NCBI RefSeq assembly: GCF_015277775.1
Contig: NZ_CP063849.1
Coordinates: forward strand, 6,649,501-6,713,500
Reading direction: 5' to 3'
Source of the DNA: Paludibaculum fermentans
Lineage (GTDB): Bacteria > Acidobacteriota > Terriglobia > Bryobacterales > Bryobacteraceae
DNA length: 64,000 nt
Numbering within the stretch: the first letter of the stretch is position 1; the number at the start of each line of letters is the position of its first letter. Positions 10,814-20,082 of the stretch are shown here, piece after piece. The translations under genes and the position numbers were made by a program. Under the pieces are notes generated by a model. It was not told the DNA's origin. It ran no database searches and saw only the letters and a program-made list of their open reading frames with translations.

Positions 10814-11647
10814 ATGCCGATTAAATCATTTCGTCCTACCACTCCCACCAAGCGTTTCCAGACCGTCGTCACCCGTGACGAAGTTACGAAGCAGACTCCC
10901 GAGAAGTCGCTGACCACGGGTACGGTTGCAAAGTCCGGCGGCCGCAATAACAAGGGTCACCTGGTGATCCGGTTCCGTGGCGGCGGACATAAGCAGACCT
11001 ACCGCATCATCGATTTCAAGCGGAGCAAGCACGGCATTCCGGCGAAGGTTGCTGCGATCGAGTACGATCCCAACCGGACCGCGCGCATCGCACTGCTGCA
11101 CTATGTGGATGGCGAGAAGCGCTACATCCTGTGCCCCGTGGGCCTGGAAGTGGGCCGCACCATTATGTCCGGCCCGGCGGCTGACATCCTGGTAGGCAAC
11201 GCACTGCCGCTAGAGAACATCCCGGCCGGTACCGTGGTTCACAACATTGAACTGCGGCCGGGCAAGGGCGGCCAGATGGCGCGCTCGGCTGGTGCATCCG
11301 CTCAGTTGGTCTCCCGCGAAGGCGGAATGGCGCTACTGAAGCTGCCTTCGGGCGAAGTGCGCCGGGTGATGACCTCCTGCTACGCGACGATCGGCCAGGT
11401 GGGCAACCTGGATCACGAGAACGAGTCGCTGGGCAAAGCCGGCCGCAACCGTTGGAAGGGCGTAAAGCCTCACAACCGCGGCGTCTCGATGAACCCGGTG
11501 GATCACCCCCATGGTGGTGGTGAGGGCCGTACCTCCGGTGGCCGTCACCCTGTGACGCCCTGGGGCCAGCCGACACGTGGTTTCAAGACGCGCAACAACA
11601 AGCGGACGGATCAGTACATTGCCACGCCGCGGTCGAAGAACAAGTAA
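10814..11647 (+). CDS. rplB: 50S ribosomal protein L2 (uL2)
   Basis: The 277-residue L2 is needed for subunit association and for the peptidyl-transferase site. Conserved features are [18 protein letters not shown] near residue 43, [11 protein letters not shown] near 155, and the C-terminal [20 protein letters not shown] segment with the functionally important His. Length is as expected. It follows rplW by 18 nt. Confidence 0.98.
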   Translation: MPIKSFRPTTPTKRFQTVVTRDEVTKQTPEKSLTTGTVAKSGGRNNKGHLVIRFRGGGHKQTYRIIDFKRSKHGIPAKVAAIEYDPNRTARIALLHYVDGEKRYILCPVGLEVGRTIMSGPAADILVGNALPLENIPAGTVVHNIELRPGKGGQMARSAGASAQLVSREGGMALLKLPSGEVRRVMTSCYATIGQVGNLDHENESLGKAGRNRWKGVKPHNRGVSMNPVDHPHGGGEGRTSGGRHPVTPWGQPTRGFKTRNNKRTDQYIATPRSKNK

Positions 11648-11666
11648 GCGATAGGGATTTAAGACC

Positions 11667-11951
11667 ATGAGCCGTTCACTGAAAAAAGGGCCGTTCACCG
11701 ATGGGCACCTCCTGACGAAGGTGGTGGCGATGAACGAGAAGAACGAGAAGAAGGTTGTCCGGACCTGGTCTCGGCGTTCGACGATCAGACCGGAATTCAT
11801 CGGCCACACCCTCGCCGTTCACAACGGCAAGAAGTTCATCCCCGTGTACGTCACGGAAAACATGGTGGGGCACAAGCTGGGCGAGTTCTCCCCCACCCGC
11901 ACCTTTAAGGGGCATGCCGCGAAGGCCGACAAGTCCGGCAAGCCGTCCTAA
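11667..11951 (+). CDS. rpsS: 30S ribosomal protein S19 (uS19)
   Basis: The 94-residue S19 pairs with S13 in the head of the small subunit near the A-site tRNA. The start [19 protein letters not shown] and the internal [20 protein letters not shown] are family hallmarks, and [13 protein letters not shown] closes the fold. It lies between rplB and rplV as in the conserved S10 order. Confidence 0.98.
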   Translation: MSRSLKKGPFTDGHLLTKVVAMNEKNEKKVVRTWSRRSTIRPEFIGHTLAVHNGKKFIPVYVTENMVGHKLGEFSPTRTFKGHAAKADKSGKPS

Positions 11952-11984
11952 AGAGCGCCGCGGGAAGGGAAAGGAATCAAGGAT

Positions 11985-12347
11985 ATGGAAGCGAGAGCGG
12001 AAGCCAGATTCATTCGAGTGTCGGCGCAGAAGGCGCGGCTCGTAATCGACCTGATCCGCGGCCGAAAGGCCGGGGACGCGATTACGATCCTGCGGACCAC
12101 CAACAAGCGCATTGCGCCAACGGTGGAAAAGGTTCTGCGGTCGGCCATTGCCAATGCGGAAAACCGCAATACTGACCTCGATGTCGACACCCTGTTTGTC
12201 ACCGAGGCCTATGTCAACGAAGGGCCGCGCCAGAAGAGGGTGCGCCCGGCACCGATGGGCCGCGCCTACCGGTATCAACGCCGGACTTCCCACATTGTGG
12301 TGAAGGTTGGCGAAAAGAACGCCGAAGCGGCGCTGAGTCAGAAATAA
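11985..12347 (+). CDS. rplV: 50S ribosomal protein L22 (uL22)
   Basis: The 120-residue L22 has a long beta-hairpin that reaches into the exit tunnel. Present are the [18 protein letters not shown] helix-turn region and the hairpin with [19 protein letters not shown], followed by SHIVVKV. The first residues ([15 protein letters not shown]) match the usual start. It follows rpsS by 33 nt. Confidence 0.98.
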   Translation: MEARAEARFIRVSAQKARLVIDLIRGRKAGDAITILRTTNKRIAPTVEKVLRSAIANAENRNTDLDVDTLFVTEAYVNEGPRQKRVRPAPMGRAYRYQRRTSHIVVKVGEKNAEAALSQK

Positions 12348-12366
12348 GCGGAGATACGAGAAGCGC

Positions 12367-13290
12367 ATGGGTCAGAAAGTTCATCCCTACGGTTTCCGGT
12401 TGGGCGTCACCAAAAACTGGCGCTCTCGCTGGTTCGCCACCCAAGATTACGCAAAGCTCCTCCATGAGGACCTCGAGCTGAAGGAGTCGCTCCGCGAGCG
12501 GCTGAAGGCTGCGGGCGTCAGCTCGGTGGAAGTGGAGCGCCCCGGCGGCTCCAAACTCCGCATCACGATCCACACGTCCCGACCTGGCCTGATCATCGGC
12601 CGCAAGGGCGCGGAGATTGAGAAGTTGAAGACGGAGCTGGCTCAGAAGACGAAGCGCGAAGTCTTCATTGATATCCAGGAAGTTCACAAGCCTGAGATGG
12701 ACGCGCAGCTGGTGGCGGAGTCGATCTCCCTGCAGCTCGAAAAGCGCGTAGCGTTCCGGCGTGCGATGCGTAAGGCGGTTGAAAGCGCCCTGCGTTTCGG
12801 CTGCAAGGGTATCAAGGTTCGCGTCTCCGGCCGCCTGAACGGCGCTGAGATTGCACGCAGTGAGTGGTATCTGCAGGGGCAACTGCCGCTGCACACCCTG
12901 CGCGCCGACATCGATTACGGATTTGCCCAGGCTTACACGACCTACGGTGTGATTGGTGTAAAGTGCTGGGTCTACAAGGGTGAGGTTTCGACCGATGGGT
13001 TCTCGCGCCGTACGCGGACGGATGAGCCCCGGCGGAATCCGCGCGGCGACCGTGGGGATCGTGGTGACCGCGGCGATCGGCGTGAACGTCGGCCGTCCGG
13101 TGATCGTGGCGACCGCGTGGAGCGGAACAACGCTCCGGCGCCGATCACGGTGAGTGCGGATGCGGCTCCGGTGCAAGCGGCACCGCCTGTTGCGAGCAGT
13201 GTCGTGCCCCCGGTGGCGCAGCCCACGGCTCCCAGCTGGAAGCCGGAACCTGAGGCCCAGACCCCGGCTGCCGACACCGCGGCCGAGTAA
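12367..13290 (+). CDS. rpsC: 30S ribosomal protein S3 (uS3) with a long C-terminal tail
   Basis: S3 forms the mRNA entry channel and contributes to ribosomal helicase activity. Residues 1 to about 210 are canonical: [18 protein letters not shown], the KH domain with [16 protein letters not shown], and [21 protein letters not shown]. The protein then continues for about 95 residues beyond the usual end. First comes an Arg/Asp/Gly-rich tract of tandem GDR units (about 225-250), then an Ala/Pro/Val-rich stretch ending in ADTAAE. At 307 residues it is much longer than the roughly 210-240 of most bacteria. The tail is probably disordered and its role is unknown. Confidence 0.97.
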   Translation: MGQKVHPYGFRLGVTKNWRSRWFATQDYAKLLHEDLELKESLRERLKAAGVSSVEVERPGGSKLRITIHTSRPGLIIGRKGAEIEKLKTELAQKTKREVFIDIQEVHKPEMDAQLVAESISLQLEKRVAFRRAMRKAVESALRFGCKGIKVRVSGRLNGAEIARSEWYLQGQLPLHTLRADIDYGFAQAYTTYGVIGVKCWVYKGEVSTDGFSRRTRTDEPRRNPRGDRGDRGDRGDRRERRPSGDRGDRVERNNAPAPITVSADAAPVQAAPPVASSVVPPVAQPTAPSWKPEPEAQTPAADTAAE

Positions 13291-13323
13291 GGGACACGAG
13301 TTTAGTCAGGGAGATTACGACCC

Positions 13324-13743
13324 ATGTTGATGCCGAAGAAGGTTAAGTATAGGAAGCAGCAGCGCGGCCGTCGCGCCGGCAAGGCGTGGCGCGGCTCAAC
13401 GCTGTCATTCGGCGATTTCGGCCTGAAGGCCATGACGGTGGGCTGGGTGACGGACCGGCAGATTGAAGCGGCTCGTATTGCAATGACACGCTTTATCAAG
13501 CGTGGCGGCAAAGTATGGATTCGCCTCTTCCCGGACAAGCCAATCACGAAGAAGCCTGCTGAAACGCGTATGGGTAAGGGCAAGGGCGCACCGGAGCAGT
13601 GGGTGTGCGTCGTTCGCCCTGGCAAAATCATGTTCGAGATGGAAGGCGTGACGCAGGAACTGGCCGCCGAAGCAATGCGTCTTGCGGCAATGAAGCTGCC
13701 CATCCGTACGAAGCTGATTACCCGCGAGGACACGGTTGGTTAA
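13324..13743 (+). CDS. rplP: 50S ribosomal protein L16 (uL16)
   Basis: The 139-residue L16 helps position A-site tRNA on the large subunit. Family marks are [14 protein letters not shown] at the start, [20 protein letters not shown], and [18 protein letters not shown], where the Arg hydroxylated in E. coli lies. The start shown gives MLMPKK. The more usual start would be the Met two codons later, at 13330. Confidence 0.97.
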   Translation: MLMPKKVKYRKQQRGRRAGKAWRGSTLSFGDFGLKAMTVGWVTDRQIEAARIAMTRFIKRGGKVWIRLFPDKPITKKPAETRMGKGKGAPEQWVCVVRPGKIMFEMEGVTQELAAEAMRLAAMKLPIRTKLITREDTVG

Positions 13744-13782
13744 TCCGGGTGAAAGGCTAAGCCGGAACAAGGAACTATCGCT

Positions 13783-13992
13783 ATGAAAGCGGAAAAGATT
13801 CGGGAACTCGACGAGAAGGAATTGGCCTCCAAGGTCAAGGAAATGGAAGAGCAGCTCTTCCGGCTCAAGTTCCAGATGTCCATGGGGCAGATGGAAGGCC
13901 TGAAGAAGTACCGCGAGCTGAAGAAGGACCGGGCACGCATCAACACGGTGCAGCGCCAGCGCCAACTGAAAGCCGCCGGGGAGGCAAAGTAA
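13783..13992 (+). CDS. rpmC: 50S ribosomal protein L29 (uL29)
   Basis: The 69-residue two-helix protein sits beside L23 at the tunnel exit. The sequence is almost entirely charged helix. It contains IRELDEKELASKVKEMEEQLFRLKFQ, shown in parts as IRELDEKEL and LFRLKFQMSMGQ, followed by a KKDRARINTVQRQR segment. It fits between rplP and rpsQ, and only 3 nt separate it from rpsQ. Confidence 0.97.
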   Translation: MKAEKIRELDEKELASKVKEMEEQLFRLKFQMSMGQMEGLKKYRELKKDRARINTVQRQRQLKAAGEAK

Positions 13993-13995
13993 CTC

Positions 13996-14286
13996 ATGGC
14001 CGAAGTGCAAGCCAACCACAAAAACGAGAAGGTGGGCGAGGTCGTTTCGACCAAGATGGCCAAGACCATCGTGGTGCAAGTGACTCGACGTGTGCCGCAC
14101 CCCCTGTACAAGCGAATTGTGTCGAAGCGCAACAAGTTCTACGCGCACGACGAGAACGGGACGGCGAAGGTGGGCGACGTGGTGCGCATCATCGAGAGCC
14201 GGCCGTTGAGCAAGTTGAAGCGCTGGACCCTGGGCGAGATCGTTCGCCGCGCGGTGGACACCAGTGTTGCGGGACTGGCGGAGTAG
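13996..14286 (+). CDS. rpsQ: 30S ribosomal protein S17 (uS17)
   Basis: The 96-residue OB-fold protein is an early 16S rRNA binder. The core has GEVVSTKMAKTIVVQVTRR, HPLYKRIVSKRNKFYAHDE and VGDVVRIIESRPLSKLKRW in the expected order. A short hydrophilic N-terminal extension (MAEVQANHKNEK) precedes it. It starts 3 nt after rpmC. Confidence 0.97.
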   Translation: MAEVQANHKNEKVGEVVSTKMAKTIVVQVTRRVPHPLYKRIVSKRNKFYAHDENGTAKVGDVVRIIESRPLSKLKRWTLGEIVRRAVDTSVAGLAE

Positions 14287-14329
14287 CCGCAGGCCGGCAA
14301 GGTTTTAAAAGGGAAACGAGGATACTGCC

Positions 14330-14698
14330 ATGATTGGAATGAGAACAATCCTCGAGGTGGCCGACAACAGCGGCGCCCGCAGGCTGAGCTGCATTCTGCC
14401 CCGCGGTGGCGATAAGGGCCTGCAAGCGGGCCTGGGTGACGTAATCACCGCGGCTGTTAAAGAGGCCGCCCCGGACTCCAACATCAAGAAGGGGAAGGTC
14501 GTCCGTTGCGTAATCGTACGCATGCGCAAGGAAACACGGCGCAAGGACGGCACCTATATTCGCTTCGATTCGAACGCGGCTGTGCTGGTCAACGACCTCG
14601 GCGAGCCTGTCGGCACCCGCGTCTTCGGTCCCGTCGCGCGTGAGTTGCGTGACAAGAAGTTCATGAAGATTGTTTCGCTCGCTCCGGAGGTAATCTAA
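14330..14698 (+). CDS. rplN: 50S ribosomal protein L14 (uL14)
   Basis: The 122-residue L14 sits at the subunit interface and is the docking site for the silencing factor RsfS. Recognised by [18 protein letters not shown], the central [13 protein letters not shown] and [22 protein letters not shown] (positions about 52-73). Family length is normal. It is followed two bases later by rplX. Confidence 0.98.
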   Translation: MIGMRTILEVADNSGARRLSCILPRGGDKGLQAGLGDVITAAVKEAAPDSNIKKGKVVRCVIVRMRKETRRKDGTYIRFDSNAAVLVNDLGEPVGTRVFGPVARELRDKKFMKIVSLAPEVI

Positions 14699-14700
14699 CC

Positions 14701-15078
14701 ATGGCGGGCCGTCTGGCAAACCGGCATAACGAGCCGAAAGAAGTAGTTAAGATCCGCATCCGCAAGAACGACACCGTGAAGGTGATTGCGGGGCGTGACA
14801 AGGGCAAGGTTGGCCGTGTTCTGGAAGTGAACCGTGAGACCGGCCGGATTCTGGTGGAAGGTGTGCAGATGTCCAAGAAGCACATCAAGCCGAATCCGGG
14901 CCAGGGCATCAAGGGTGGCATTGCCGAGCGCGAAGCGCCCATTCATGCTTCGAACGTCATGATCGTAACCAACGACGGGCATACGTCCCGGATTGGGGTC
15001 AAGGTGGAGACGGTTGGCGGCAAAACCCGTCGTGTTCGCATCGCACGCAAGACCGGCGAGACCCTCGACAAGAAGTAG
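14701..15078 (+). CDS. rplX: 50S ribosomal protein L24 (uL24)
   Basis: The 125-residue L24 initiates 50S assembly and borders the tunnel exit. The KOW motif is clear ([20 protein letters not shown], about residues 24-43), followed by [21 protein letters not shown] hydrophilic N-terminal leader of about 20 residues ([17 protein letters not shown]) precedes the KOW domain and is a little longer than in E. coli. Confidence 0.97.
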   Translation: MAGRLANRHNEPKEVVKIRIRKNDTVKVIAGRDKGKVGRVLEVNRETGRILVEGVQMSKKHIKPNPGQGIKGGIAEREAPIHASNVMIVTNDGHTSRIGVKVETVGGKTRRVRIARKTGETLDKK

Positions 15079-15110
15079 GGCGAGGAAACGCTGAGAGGAA
15101 GCTTCAAGCA

Positions 15111-15662
15111 ATGGCAACGAAGGCGAGACTGAGAGAATTATACGTGACCACTGTGGTCCCGGCACTGACGAAGGAGTTTAACTACTCCAACGTGATGGCC
15201 GTCCCGAAGCTGGAAAAAGTCACGGTGAACATCGGGCTGGGCGAGGCAACGCAGAATCCCAAGATGGTTGACGGCACCGTCAACGAACTGGGCGCGATTG
15301 TTGGTCAGAAGCCGGTAATCACCAAGGCACGCAAGTCCATCGCAGCGTTCAAGTTGCGCGAGGGCATGTCGATTGGGACCATGGTGACGCTGCGCGGCGA
15401 CCGGATGTACGAATTTCTGGACAGGTTGCTCAATGTGGCACTGCCCCGCGTTCGCGATTTCCGGGGCGTGTCAACGAAGAGTTTCGATGGCCGCGGCAAC
15501 TACACGCTTGGGATCAAGGACCAGTTGATCTTTCCTGAGATCGACTACAACAAGGTCGAGAAGACCAAGGGTATGAACATCTGCATCACGACCACGGCAA
15601 AGACCGATGCCGAGGCCAAGGCGCTGCTGAAGTTGCTGGGGATGCCGTTCCGGCAAAACTAG
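15111..15662 (+). CDS. rplE: 50S ribosomal protein L5 (uL5)
   Basis: The 183-residue L5 binds 5S rRNA and contacts P-site tRNA. The segments [37 protein letters not shown] and the C-terminal [20 protein letters not shown] are typical of the family. AGGAAGC precedes the ATG. The length matches bacterial L5. Confidence 0.98.
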   Translation: MATKARLRELYVTTVVPALTKEFNYSNVMAVPKLEKVTVNIGLGEATQNPKMVDGTVNELGAIVGQKPVITKARKSIAAFKLREGMSIGTMVTLRGDRMYEFLDRLLNVALPRVRDFRGVSTKSFDGRGNYTLGIKDQLIFPEIDYNKVEKTKGMNICITTTAKTDAEAKALLKLLGMPFRQN

Positions 15663-15689
15663 GCCAGGCGAATAAGGAGCTAGATAAGA

Positions 15690-15875
15690 ATGGCGACCAC
15701 GGCGAAAATTGCCAAGGATAACAAGAAGCCGAAGTTTGCGATCCGGCACCGCAATCGCTGCAAGCGCTGCGGCCGGCCCCGGGGCTACATGCGCAAGTTC
15801 GAACTTTGCCGCATCTGCTTCCGCCTGCTTTCGCTCGCCGGGGAAGTCCCGGGCGTGACGAAGTCGAGCTGGTAG
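15690..15875 (+). CDS. rpsN: 30S ribosomal protein S14, zinc-binding (C+) type
   Basis: The 61-residue short form of S14 carries a four-Cys zinc site. Two pairs are visible: Cys24-x2-Cys27 and Cys40-x2-Cys43, in [13 protein letters not shown] and CRICFR. The longer zinc-free form seen in E. coli is about 100 residues, so this is the ancestral 'Z' type. The 103-nt spacer before rpsH includes a GCGCC...GGCGC pairing around a TTGGATCCAA palindrome (15876-15905) but no gene. Confidence 0.97.
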   Translation: MATTAKIAKDNKKPKFAIRHRNRCKRCGRPRGYMRKFELCRICFRLLSLAGEVPGVTKSSW

Positions 15876-15978
15876 GCGCCCTCCGTTGGATCCAATCGGC
15901 GCAGCTGGCTGGTAGAGAACCCGCCAAAGCACGCCGGAGTGAAAGCAATAGCTAAGGACGACAGGAAGAGTTTAAGTC

Positions 15979-16374
15979 ATGGTTTCCGATCCCATCGCCG
16001 ACATGCTCACGCGCATCCGGAACGGCATGAAAGCTAAGTTCCCGAAGGTGGACGTACCGGCCTCGAAGCTGAAGACCGAGATTGCCCGCATTCTTAAGGA
16101 TGAAGGCTACATCCTCAACTACAAGATTGTGGATGAAGGCAATCACAAGGCGATCCGCGTGTACCTGAAGTACACTGCGGCCAATCAGCCGGTGATTTCC
16201 ATCATCGAGCGGGTTTCCCGCCCCGGCTGCCGCGTGTACGTCGGTAGTGACGAGATTCCGAAGGTGCTAGGTGGTCTGGGTATCAACATCCTGACCACGC
16301 CGAAAGGCCTCCTGACGGGTAAGGCCGCGCGCAAGGAAGGCGTGGGCGGCGAAATTCTCTGCCAGGTCTACTAG
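15979..16374 (+). CDS. rpsH: 30S ribosomal protein S8 (uS8)
   Basis: The 131-residue central-domain 16S rRNA binder regulates the spc operon in E. coli. Marks are DPIADMLTRIRNGMKAK at the start, VISIIERVSRPGCRVYV in the middle and GLLTGKAARKEGVGGEILC at the end. The C-terminal rRNA-contact loop is intact. Confidence 0.98.
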   Translation: MVSDPIADMLTRIRNGMKAKFPKVDVPASKLKTEIARILKDEGYILNYKIVDEGNHKAIRVYLKYTAANQPVISIIERVSRPGCRVYVGSDEIPKVLGGLGINILTTPKGLLTGKAARKEGVGGEILCQVY

Positions 16375-16439
16375 GCCGGCCGGATTTATTCAAGTCTGGA
16401 AATCTACAGGTTTCCTGGAAAGCGGACTGGAGTTAAGGA

Positions 16440-16976
16440 ATGTCACGAGTTGGAAAAAAGCCTATCCCGCTGCCAACCGGCGTCAAAGTGACGCTGGGCG
16501 CGGAGATGAAGGTGGAAGGTCCGAAGGGTAAGCTCACGGTACCGATTCCGCACGGCGTGCGCATCGAGAAGAACGATGCGGTGCTGGATATCAAGCGGGA
16601 CGGGGACCAATACGCTGCCCTCCATGGTTTGACGAGGGCATTGGCTTCGAATGCGGTAACCGGCGTGAGCGCTGGATTTACCCGCGAGCTGGACATCGTC
16701 GGCATCGGCTACCGCGCTGAAGTAAAAGGTAGCGTTATTGTATTCGTGCTGGGCTATTCGCATCCGATCGAATTCCTGTTGCCGCCCGGCATCGACTGCA
16801 AAGTGGACAAGAATACGCACCTGGTGCTGACCAGCATCGACAAGCAGGCACTGGGCCAGGTTGCGGCAAACATCCGCGCGTTGCGCCCACCGGAGCCCTA
16901 CAAGCAGAAGGGTATCCGTTACACGGGTGAGGCTGTTCGCAAGAAGGTCGGCAAGACCGGCGCGGGCGGAAAGTAG
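16440..16976 (+). CDS. rplF: 50S ribosomal protein L6 (uL6)
   Basis: The 178-residue L6 has two similar domains near the sarcin-ricin loop, where translation GTPases bind. The start [17 protein letters not shown] is typical. The conserved C-terminal segment [20 protein letters not shown] (about 151-170) is complete. GGAG lies 7-10 nt upstream of the ATG. Confidence 0.98.
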   Translation: MSRVGKKPIPLPTGVKVTLGAEMKVEGPKGKLTVPIPHGVRIEKNDAVLDIKRDGDQYAALHGLTRALASNAVTGVSAGFTRELDIVGIGYRAEVKGSVIVFVLGYSHPIEFLLPPGIDCKVDKNTHLVLTSIDKQALGQVAANIRALRPPEPYKQKGIRYTGEAVRKKVGKTGAGGK

Positions 16977-16996
16977 TCGCGGGAGGGTATTGAGAA

Positions 16997-17356
16997 ATGA
17001 AGCGCTCCATCGATAAAGATTCGCGCCGCCGGCGGATTCACGTCCGGATCCGCGAAAGGGTGAAGGGTACGCAGGAGCGGCCCCGCCTAGCGGTATTCCG
17101 CAGCATCAAAAACATCTACGCGCAGGTGATCGACGACCGCGCTGGCCGCACCATCGTCTCGGCGTCAAGCTCCGAAACGAATGCGACCGCGACTGGCGGC
17201 AACCTCGCCGGAGCCAAGGAGATCGGCAAGCTCGTCGCCGAGCGCGCCAAGGCACAAGGCGTCAGCAAAGTGGTCTTCGACCGCGGCGGTTATCTGTACC
17301 ACGGGCGCATCAAGGCTTTGGCCGATGCTGCCCGGGAAGCCGGACTGGAGTTCTAA
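16997..17356 (+). CDS. rplR: 50S ribosomal protein L18 (uL18)
   Basis: The 119-residue L18 binds 5S rRNA together with L5. The Arg-rich N-terminus ([19 protein letters not shown]) leads into [20 protein letters not shown]. It ends with the canonical [19 protein letters not shown]. It abuts rpsE, with 2 nt between stop and start. Confidence 0.98.
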   Translation: MKRSIDKDSRRRRIHVRIRERVKGTQERPRLAVFRSIKNIYAQVIDDRAGRTIVSASSSETNATATGGNLAGAKEIGKLVAERAKAQGVSKVVFDRGGYLYHGRIKALADAAREAGLEF

Positions 17357-17358
17357 CC

Positions 17359-17871
17359 ATGGCAGCCGTTCCTGTTAAGAAAATCGATCCGAAGGCGTTC
17401 AACCTGAAAGAACAGGTTGTCAGCATCAACCGCGTGACTAAAGTGGTCAAGGGCGGTAAGAACCTCAGCTTCTCGGCCTTGGTGGTGGTGGGCGATCCGG
17501 ACCAGCGGGTGGTTGGATTCGGCACCGGCAAAGCGAAGGAAGTTCCTTCGGCCATCAAGAAGGGTATCGAGGCGGCCAAGAAGAATCTGCACCACGTCAA
17601 CACCGTGGGCAGCAGCATCCCCCACGTTGTGCTGGGCAAGTTCGGCTCGGGCGCTGTACTGCTCAAGCCGGCTCCCGAAGGTACTGGTGTCATTGCGGGC
17701 GGCCCTGTCCGCGCCGTCATCCAGGCAGCCGGAATTCACAACGTGCTCACCAAGTCACTCGGCACGCACAACCCTCATAATGTTGTGAAGGCGACCATCG
17801 CTGCTCTGGACCAGCTCCGCGACAAAGCGGCCGTCGCCGAGTTGCGTGGCTTGGCCGTGGAGAATCTCTAA
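17359..17871 (+). CDS. rpsE: 30S ribosomal protein S5 (uS5)
   Basis: The 170-residue S5 helps set decoding accuracy and lines the mRNA entry. The dsRNA-binding-like part is visible as [40 protein letters not shown] and the C-terminal [19 protein letters not shown] follow. The loop in which spectinomycin-resistance changes occur elsewhere (VVKGGK) is unaltered. Confidence 0.98.
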   Translation: MAAVPVKKIDPKAFNLKEQVVSINRVTKVVKGGKNLSFSALVVVGDPDQRVVGFGTGKAKEVPSAIKKGIEAAKKNLHHVNTVGSSIPHVVLGKFGSGAVLLKPAPEGTGVIAGGPVRAVIQAAGIHNVLTKSLGTHNPHNVVKATIAALDQLRDKAAVAELRGLAVENL

Positions 17872-17872
17872 C

Positions 17873-18055
17873 ATGGCTGCCACTATTAAAATCATGCTGA
17901 TTTCCAGCCCGATCGGTAGCCCCGAAAAGCACAAGCGGATTGTGCGGGCGATCGGACTGCACAAGATCAACCAAGTGGTCGAAAAGCCGGATACGCCGAG
18001 CTTTCGCGGGATGGCGATCAAGGTGCCCCATCTGCTGAAAGTCGTCTCCGAGTAA
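17873..18055 (+). CDS. rpmD: 50S ribosomal protein L30 (uL30)
   Basis: A 60-residue protein starts at the ATG at 17873, one base after the rpsE stop. The frame stays open further upstream inside rpsE, but this Met gives the normal L30 length. The core IKIMLISSPIGSPEKHKRIV and the strand-turn VVEKPDTPSFRGMAIKVPH match L30. It is absent from some bacterial phyla but keeps its standard spc position here. Confidence 0.96.
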   Translation: MAATIKIMLISSPIGSPEKHKRIVRAIGLHKINQVVEKPDTPSFRGMAIKVPHLLKVVSE

Positions 18056-18070
18056 GGGAATAGGATTGCC

Positions 18071-18544
18071 ATGAACCTCAGCGAAGTTAGACCGCCAAAG
18101 GGGCAAGTCAAGACCCAGCGCCGCGTCGGGCGCGGTATGGGCAGTGGTCGCGGTAAGTACTCCGGCCGCGGTGCCAAAGGCGCCAAGTCGATCAGCGGCT
18201 ACTCCAAGATGCGCGGTTTTGAAGGCGGCCAGATGCCGCTTCACCGCCGTCTGCCGAAGCGTGGCTTCTCGAATGCCATCTTCAAGAAGGATTTTGCCGT
18301 CATCAACGTGGGAACCCTCGAGAAGCTGGAAGGCGACAGCTTTACGCCTGCCAGTCTCAAGGCCTCCGGCATCATCAAGAAGTTGGGCGATGGTTTGAAG
18401 GTCCTGGCTAATGGGGAATTGAAGCGCGCCATCACGGTGGAAGCGCACCTCTTCTCGGAAGCAGCCCAGGAGAAGATCAAAGCCGCCGGCGGCACCGTCA
18501 CGGTGATCCCCCCCAAGGTCCGCCAGGAAAAGCCCGCTAAGTAA
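18071..18544 (+). CDS. rplO: 50S ribosomal protein L15 (uL15)
   Basis: The 157-residue L15 is a late-assembly 23S rRNA binder. The Gly/Arg-rich N-terminal extension (RRVGRGMGSGRGKYSGRG), which threads into rRNA, is followed by the globular domain with FEGGQMPLHRRLPKRGF. It sits immediately before secY, as in the conserved spc operon. Confidence 0.98.
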   Translation: MNLSEVRPPKGQVKTQRRVGRGMGSGRGKYSGRGAKGAKSISGYSKMRGFEGGQMPLHRRLPKRGFSNAIFKKDFAVINVGTLEKLEGDSFTPASLKASGIIKKLGDGLKVLANGELKRAITVEAHLFSEAAQEKIKAAGGTVTVIPPKVRQEKPAK

Positions 18545-18606
18545 TCGTTTCGGGAAGCGCCGCGTGCCGGGAGCATGGCGGCGCATTCGCATCAGCAAGG
18601 CAGCCC

Positions 18607-20010
18607 ATGCAAAAGTTTTTCGAAGCTCTGGCCAACATCTTCCGGGTACCCGATCTGCGGAACCGCGTGTTGTTTACGCTCGGCCTGCTCGCAGTCTACC
18701 GGTTGGGAGCGGCGATCCCGATCCCAGGCGTGGACGCGATCAAGTTCGAAGAGTTCTTCCGGCGCAATCAGGGGACACTCTTCGGATTCCTGGATTTGTT
18801 TTCCGGCGGTCAGTTCCGTAAACTGACGATCTTCGCTCTCGGCATCATGCCGTACATCACGTCCTCGATCGTCCTGCAATTGCTGACGATCGTGGTGCCT
18901 ACTCTGGAGAAGCTCCAGAAGGAAGGCGAACTGGGACGCCGGAAGATCACGCAGTGGACTCGTTACCTGACCGTTGGCTTGGGCCTGATGCAGTCGCTGT
19001 TCATCGCGACGGCTCTCCAGGGGCAGGGCAATTTCGTTGTGAATCCCGGCTTCGGGTTCATTTCCCTGACGATGTTGACGCTGACCACGGGTACGGCTTT
19101 CATCATGTGGCTGGGTGAGCAGATCACTGAGCGCGGTGTCGGCAACGGCATGTCGCTCATCATCTTCGCCGGCATCGTGGCCGGTTTGCCCGCCGCCATC
19201 GGCAACGTTTATCAGAATACGTTCGTCACGAACACCTGGCACCCGCTGCAGTTGCTCATCATTCTCATCATGATGGTGGCCGTGGTTGCCTTCATCGTCC
19301 TTGTGGAGCGTGGTGAAAGGCGCATCCCGGTTCAGTACGCCAAGCGCGTGGTCGGGCGGCGCATGATGGGTGGCCAGTCCACCCACCTGCCCCTGAAGGT
19401 GAATGCCGGCGGTGTGATCCCTGTCATCTTTGCGAGTTCGCTGCTGGCGTTCCCGCTGACGATGCTGAACATCCCGTTCATCGCAAACAACAAGTGGCTG
19501 TCCGGTTTCCTGAGTTCGATCCGCAGTGGTGAACCGCTGTACATCATCCTGTTCATCACGCTGATCATCTTCTTCTCGTTCTTCTACGTCAGCATCATCT
19601 TCAACCCGAACGAAGCAGCCGACAATATGCGTAAGTACGGCGGCTTCATCCCGGGTATCCGGCCGGGCAAGAACACGGCCGACTACATGAACAAGATCCT
19701 GACTCGCATCACTGTCGTTGGCGGTCTGTACCTTGCTATCCTGTCGCTCATCCCGGAACTGATGATTGGCGGCATCAAGCTGCAGCACCTGCCCCCTGCC
19801 ATTCTCGGGAACTGGATTGATGCCAATTTCCCGCGCTGGTTGCTGGATGGCCTGGGCGTCACGTTCGTGTTCGGCGGCACCTCGCTGCTGATCGTCGTGG
19901 GCGTCGCCATGGACACGGTGAATCAGGTGGAAGCGCAGTTGATCATGCGCCATTATGAAGGGTTTACTCCGCGCGCGGGCCGCATTCGTGGCCGGCGTAG
20001 CGGGACGTAG
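18607..20010 (+). CDS. secY: Protein translocase channel SecY
   Basis: This 467-residue inner-membrane channel exports unfolded proteins and inserts membrane proteins with SecE and SecG. About ten hydrophobic segments are visible. The first follows FRVPDLRNRVLFTLGLLAVYRLGA. The plug region is near FLDLFSGGQFRKLTIFALG. The cytosolic loop with PVQYAKRVVGRRMMGGQSTH (about 239-258) is the SecA/ribosome contact. It is a little longer than E. coli SecY (443), with the extra residues mainly in the loops. GGCAGCCC precedes the ATG, a weak ribosome binding site. Confidence 0.98.
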   Translation: MQKFFEALANIFRVPDLRNRVLFTLGLLAVYRLGAAIPIPGVDAIKFEEFFRRNQGTLFGFLDLFSGGQFRKLTIFALGIMPYITSSIVLQLLTIVVPTLEKLQKEGELGRRKITQWTRYLTVGLGLMQSLFIATALQGQGNFVVNPGFGFISLTMLTLTTGTAFIMWLGEQITERGVGNGMSLIIFAGIVAGLPAAIGNVYQNTFVTNTWHPLQLLIILIMMVAVVAFIVLVERGERRIPVQYAKRVVGRRMMGGQSTHLPLKVNAGGVIPVIFASSLLAFPLTMLNIPFIANNKWLSGFLSSIRSGEPLYIILFITLIIFFSFFYVSIIFNPNEAADNMRKYGGFIPGIRPGKNTADYMNKILTRITVVGGLYLAILSLIPELMIGGIKLQHLPPAILGNWIDANFPRWLLDGLGVTFVFGGTSLLIVVGVAMDTVNQVEAQLIMRHYEGFTPRAGRIRGRRSGT

Positions 20011-20082
20011 TCATGGAATTCGTTTCGGGCTCCTCCCAGTTTGAGGAGAGCGCCCGCCGAGGCGTTCAGCAATAGGGTGCGT

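Noticed and set aside
13020-13120. Short tandem repeat resembling a CRISPR or satellite
   Set aside because: It is in frame and encodes the GDR units of the S3 tail. The repeat is imperfect at the DNA level and has no spacers.
18592-19953. Open frame antisense to secY
   Set aside because: The composition is His/Asp/Gln-rich and repetitive, as expected for the complement of hydrophobic codons. secY is unambiguous on the other strand.
20013-20075. 20-codon reading frame between secY and adk
   Set aside because: It has an ATG and a stop just before adk and could serve re-initiation, but composition and length give no basis to call a gene.
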